Assembly (NCBI GenBank): GCA_049597955.1
Contig: JBMYND010000007.1
Coordinates: 1 to 64,000 of the forward strand
DNA: 64,000 nucleotides
Direction of reading: 5' to 3'
Origin: JAYPAN01 sp049597955
Lineage (GTDB): Bacteria > Pseudomonadota > Alphaproteobacteria > RS24
The notes under the pieces were generated by a model, which did not search any database, had not been told where the DNA came from, and saw only the letters and a program-made list of their open reading frames with translations. Each line of letters starts with the position of its first letter. The stretch's first letter is position 1. Below are positions 61,298 through 64,000 of this stretch, one piece after another. Both the position numbers and the translations under genes were made by a program.

Positions 61298-62576
61298 CCG
61301 GCAGGGCTTTAACGGCCTATGCCGCGATTGTTTTTGCGTGCAGCAAGTCACTGCCCCTGCCCGCGCGCGCTGTGGCCAATGCGGCTCACCGCGCATGATT
61401 ATGCATGATGAGCTGGCGCAGCTCGGCATTGCCCATCTTGATTGCGATGCGTTTTATGCAGCGGTTGAAAAACGCGACAATCCCGACCTCACTGACAAGC
61501 CGGTGATTATTGGCGGCGGGCGGCGCGGCGTTGTTTCCACCTGTTGCTATATTGCCCGCATTCACGGCGTCCATTCGGCCATGCCCATGTTCAAGGCATT
61601 GAAAGCCTGCCCCGATGCGGTGGTGATTAGGCCCGATATGGATAAATATACGCGCATAGGCAAACAAGTGCGCGCGCTGATGAAGGAATTGACGCCCTTG
61701 GTGGAGCCTTTGTCGATTGACGAAGCCTTCATGGATTTGCGCGGCACGGAGCGCCTGCATCATGGCACACCGGCTGAAAGCCTTGTCCGCCTGACGCAGC
61801 GCATTGAAAGCGAGATAGGCATCACCGTCTCGATTGGCCTCAGCCATAATAAATTTCTCGCCAAGCTGGCCTCGGATATGAACAAGCCGCGCGGCTTTTC
61901 GGTGATTGGCGAAGCTGAAACGCTTGGCTTTCTGGCCGGTCTGCCGGTCAGTGCCATTTGGGGTGTCGGCAAGGCCATGCAGGAAAGGCTGGCGCGTGAC
62001 GGCATTCGCACCATCGCGCAATTGCAGAAAATACCCGATGTCGAACTGGCGCGCCGCTATGACAGTCTTGGCCTGCGGCGGGCGCAATTGGCACGCGGCG
62101 AAGACCGGCGCAAGGTTCAACCTTTCAGCCCGGCCAAAAGCATTTCCAGCGAAACCACTTTTCAGGAAGATTTGCGCGACCGCGCGGCGCTTGAGAAACA
62201 TTTATGGCGCTTGAGCGAACGCACCGCCCAACGTTGCAAAGCCAAGCAAATGGCGGGCAAAACCATTGTGCTGAAGCTGAAAACCGACCGTTTCACCACG
62301 CTGACCCGCAATCGCGCTCTGCCCGACCCGACCCAGCTTGCCGATATTATTTTCCAGACCGGGCAAACGCTTCTGGCGCAAGTGCTGGCAGAGCGCAAGG
62401 ACACCGCCTTTCGGCTTATCGGCATTGGCGTGGCCCAGCTTGTTGATGCCGATATGGCCGACCCGCCCGATTTGGCCGACCCTGACAAATCGCGCCGCAA
62501 AGCCGCCGAGCAAGCCATGGATGATTTGCGCGACAAATTCGGCAAAGATGCCATTAAAAAGGGAAGAAGCCTGTAA
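61272..62576 (+). CDS. dinB: DNA polymerase IV with N-terminal zinc finger
   Basis: The 434-residue Y-family polymerase carries IAHLDCDAFYAAVEKRDNP and SIDEAFMDLRG, the palm acidic residues, and GLSHNKFLAKLASDMNKP. The C-terminal little-finger part contains KTIVLKLKTDRFTTLTR. The first 40 residues add a four-cysteine finger (C17, C20, C34, C37 in GLCRDCF and CGQCGSPR), a feature of alphaproteobacterial DinB. The ATG at 61272 is needed to include the finger and overlaps the HAD gene by 26 bp. It copies damaged DNA with low fidelity. No LexA box was identified. Confidence 0.93.
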   Translation: METNNPSPDRQGFNGLCRDCFCVQQVTAPARARCGQCGSPRMIMHDELAQLGIAHLDCDAFYAAVEKRDNPDLTDKPVIIGGGRRGVVSTCCYIARIHGVHSAMPMFKALKACPDAVVIRPDMDKYTRIGKQVRALMKELTPLVEPLSIDEAFMDLRGTERLHHGTPAESLVRLTQRIESEIGITVSIGLSHNKFLAKLASDMNKPRGFSVIGEAETLGFLAGLPVSAIWGVGKAMQERLARDGIRTIAQLQKIPDVELARRYDSLGLRRAQLARGEDRRKVQPFSPAKSISSETTFQEDLRDRAALEKHLWRLSERTAQRCKAKQMAGKTIVLKLKTDRFTTLTRNRALPDPTQLADIIFQTGQTLLAQVLAERKDTAFRLIGIGVAQLVDADMADPPDLADPDKSRRKAAEQAMDDLRDKFGKDAIKKGRSL

Positions 62577-62653
62577 AGCTGCAGCTTTTCCCCCTATGAT
62601 GAGTTGACAAAAGCCGTGTGCAGACCAGGTCATGCCCAACAGGAGATGCAGCC

Positions 62654-63148
62654 ATGAAACGAGCCGACATAGAACGCAAGCTGGAAGATATCGGCCTTGT
62701 GCTGCCGCAGGCCAACACCGCTTTCGGGGCTTATCTGCCTTATCTGGTCAGCGGCTCTTATTTAATGGTCTCCGGTCAGGGGCCGGTGCTGGCTGCCGGT
62801 GGGTCAATTACCGGCAGGCTGGGTGACGGGCTGGAGATTGAAGATGGCAGCCGCGCCGCCCAACTTGCCGCGCTGAACATTATCGCGCAAATGGATGCCG
62901 CGCTCGGCGGTGATTTCACGCGCCTTGTGCAAATTGTCAAACTGACCGGCTATGTCAATTCAACGTCCGATTTTACCCATCAACCGGCGGTGATTAACGG
63001 CGCGTCGGAATTGCTGGTCACGCTGTTTGGCGATGCCGGTCGCCATGCGCGCGCTGCCATTGGCGTTGCCGCTTTGCCCATGGGCTGGGCGGTTGAAATT
63101 GACGCCATGATTGAAATCAAACCCGCCAGCAATGAGACGCAAGCGTGA
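62654..63148 (+). CDS. RidA (YjgF/YER057c/UK114) family protein
   Basis: The 164-residue protein shows the RidA fold: YLPYLVSGSYLMVSGQGPV, a conserved ARAAIGVAALPMGWAVEIDAMIEI end including the catalytic-type arginine (HARAAIG), and QMDAALGGDFTRLVQIVKLTGYV. The length and N-terminal extension fit the Rid7 or similar subgroup rather than 130-residue RidA. It probably removes reactive enamines or imines. AGGAGATGCAGCC precedes ATG 62654. Its stop overlaps the next gene (GTGA). Confidence 0.9.
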   Translation: MKRADIERKLEDIGLVLPQANTAFGAYLPYLVSGSYLMVSGQGPVLAAGGSITGRLGDGLEIEDGSRAAQLAALNIIAQMDAALGGDFTRLVQIVKLTGYVNSTSDFTHQPAVINGASELLVTLFGDAGRHARAAIGVAALPMGWAVEIDAMIEIKPASNETQA

Positions 63149-64000
63149 GCCAAGCTGCCAATGACACTGCCATAAGCCTGCGTGTGCTGGCCGATTTGTC
63201 GCAAATATCGGCGGAGGAATGGGATGCTTGCGCCAACCCGCCTGGCCTTGCCTATAATCCATTTATCGCCCATGCCTTTTTAAGCGCCTTGCAGGATAGT
63301 GGCTCGGCCGTGGCCGATACGGGCTGGCTGGGGCAGCATTTGGTATTGCAAGACGCCGCAGGCACGGCGCAGGCAGTGATGCCGCTTTATCTGAAAAATC
63401 ACAGCCAGGGTGAATATATTTTCGACTATGGTTGGGCCGATGCGTTTCACCGTGCCGGTGGGCGTTATTACCCCAAGCTCTTATCTGCCGTGCCATTCAC
63501 ACCCGCCGGCGGTCGCCGCTTGCTGGTCAAGCCGGGGCCGGAGGCAGAAACCCATGAAACCAATTTACTGGCCGGGGCGCTGACATTGATGGAAAAACTC
63601 GATGCCTCCTCGCTGCATATCAATTTCCTGCCGGAAGATGAATGGACACGGCTTGGCGATAAGGGCTTGTTGCGCCGCACCGACCAACAATTTCACTGGC
63701 TCAATCAGGGCTATGGCAGTTTTGATGACTTCCTTGCCTCGCTGGCTTCGCGCAAGCGCAAAAATCTGAAAAAAGAGCGCGCCCGCGCGCTGGAAAACGG
63801 CATTGAAGTTGAATGGCTGACCGGCAGCGATTTGACCGAGGCGCATTGGGATGCGTTTTTCCATTTCTATATGGATACCGGCAATCGCAAATGGGGAACG
63901 CCCTATTTGACGCGGCAATTTTTCTCGCTGGTGCAGCAACGTATGGCCGAAGAAACTTTGCTCATCATGGCGCGGCGCGAAGGCCGATACATAGCAGGCG
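63145..64000 (+). CDS. GNAT/FemAB-like (DUF482-type) protein, cut by window end
   Basis: Translation from GTG 63145 gives 285 residues before the edge. They include SLRVLADLSQISAEEWDAC, NPFIAHAFLSAL, IFDYGWADAFHRAGGRYYPKL, FTPAGGRRLLV, LHINFLPEDEW and FLASLASRKRKNLKKERARA. These match the start of the DUF482 (peptidogalycan biosynthesis/GNAT) family, usually about 380-400 residues, so roughly 100 are missing. The GTG overlaps the RidA stop, so the two are coupled. A role in amino-acyl or acetyl transfer is inferred from the family only. Confidence 0.85.
   Translation, partial: MSQAANDTAISLRVLADLSQISAEEWDACANPPGLAYNPFIAHAFLSALQDSGSAVADTGWLGQHLVLQDAAGTAQAVMPLYLKNHSQGEYIFDYGWADAFHRAGGRYYPKLLSAVPFTPAGGRRLLVKPGPEAETHETNLLAGALTLMEKLDASSLHINFLPEDEWTRLGDKGLLRRTDQQFHWLNQGYGSFDDFLASLASRKRKNLKKERARALENGIEVEWLTGSDLTEAHWDAFFHFYMDTGNRKWGTPYLTRQFFSLVQQRMAEETLLIMARREGRYIAG

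Overview
The window is a gene-dense, moderately GC-rich bacterial chromosome segment. It most likely comes from a free-living, probably marine or aquatic, alphaproteobacterium. The main evidence is the housekeeping block on the right: divergent gatCAB, then ruvX-pyrB-pyrX-plsY-dprA-topA-rnr-DUF983-NUDIX-rpmG-DUF3572-HAD-dinB. This order, the degenerate PyrX-type dihydroorotase, DUF3572 and the zinc-finger DinB are all familiar from alphaproteobacteria. The genus cannot be fixed from sequence alone.

Left part (1-17 kb). It opens with a 70-bp tandem repeat array cut by the window edge, then a glutathione S-transferase. Next is a DUF1538 membrane protein followed closely by two small PII-like proteins. 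A DUF3108 periplasmic protein, an SDR and a solitary LolA-like protein follow. From 6.3 to 16.2 kb a same-strand series encodes a GST and class III CoA-transferase, a TauD-type dioxygenase, an FAD protein and a DUF2855 protein. It ends in an envelope module of RND permease, LolA-like carrier and beta-barrel protein. KDPG aldolase (eda) and tRNA-Thr(UGU) close this part.

Accessory segment (17.3-20.1 kb). Downstream of tRNA-Thr lie a GIY-YIG protein, a HEPN-domain protein with a degenerate duplicated tail, and a convergent DUF3800 protein. There are short tandem repeats on both sides. It looks like a small exchanged, possibly defence-related, segment.

Middle (20-45.7 kb). This is a metabolic and transport region. 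It holds an MFS transporter, an M20 amidohydrolase with a cysteine-rich tail, a putative 2OG oxygenase, a FecR-domain protein, a YtcJ-like amidohydrolase coupled to a COG0523 GTPase, and a GST with an extra C-terminal domain. It continues with an M15-type peptidase, SMR, MarR and BCCT transporters, a TPR-sulfotransferase, a TonB-dependent receptor with a clear promoter and palindrome, and a second TauD dioxygenase. It ends with a DadA-like oxidase, an NAD(P)H-FAD reductase next to a single-domain globin, an aldehyde dehydrogenase, two PaaG-like crotonases and a serine hydrolase. The content suits a heterotroph using organosulfonates or other small organics, fatty or aromatic acyl-CoAs and osmolytes.

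Right part (45.7-64 kb). This is the housekeeping block: tRNA amidotransferase, pyrimidine synthesis, phospholipid synthesis, DNA uptake and repair, topoisomerase I, RNase R, L33 and Pol IV. It ends with a RidA-family protein and a GNAT/FemAB-like protein that runs off the window.

The items most worth following up are the DUF1538/PII-like operon, the tRNA-adjacent HEPN/GIY-YIG/DUF3800 segment with its in-frame HEPN remnant, the palindrome beside the TonB receptor promoter, the catalytically degenerate PyrX, and the reductase-globin pair.
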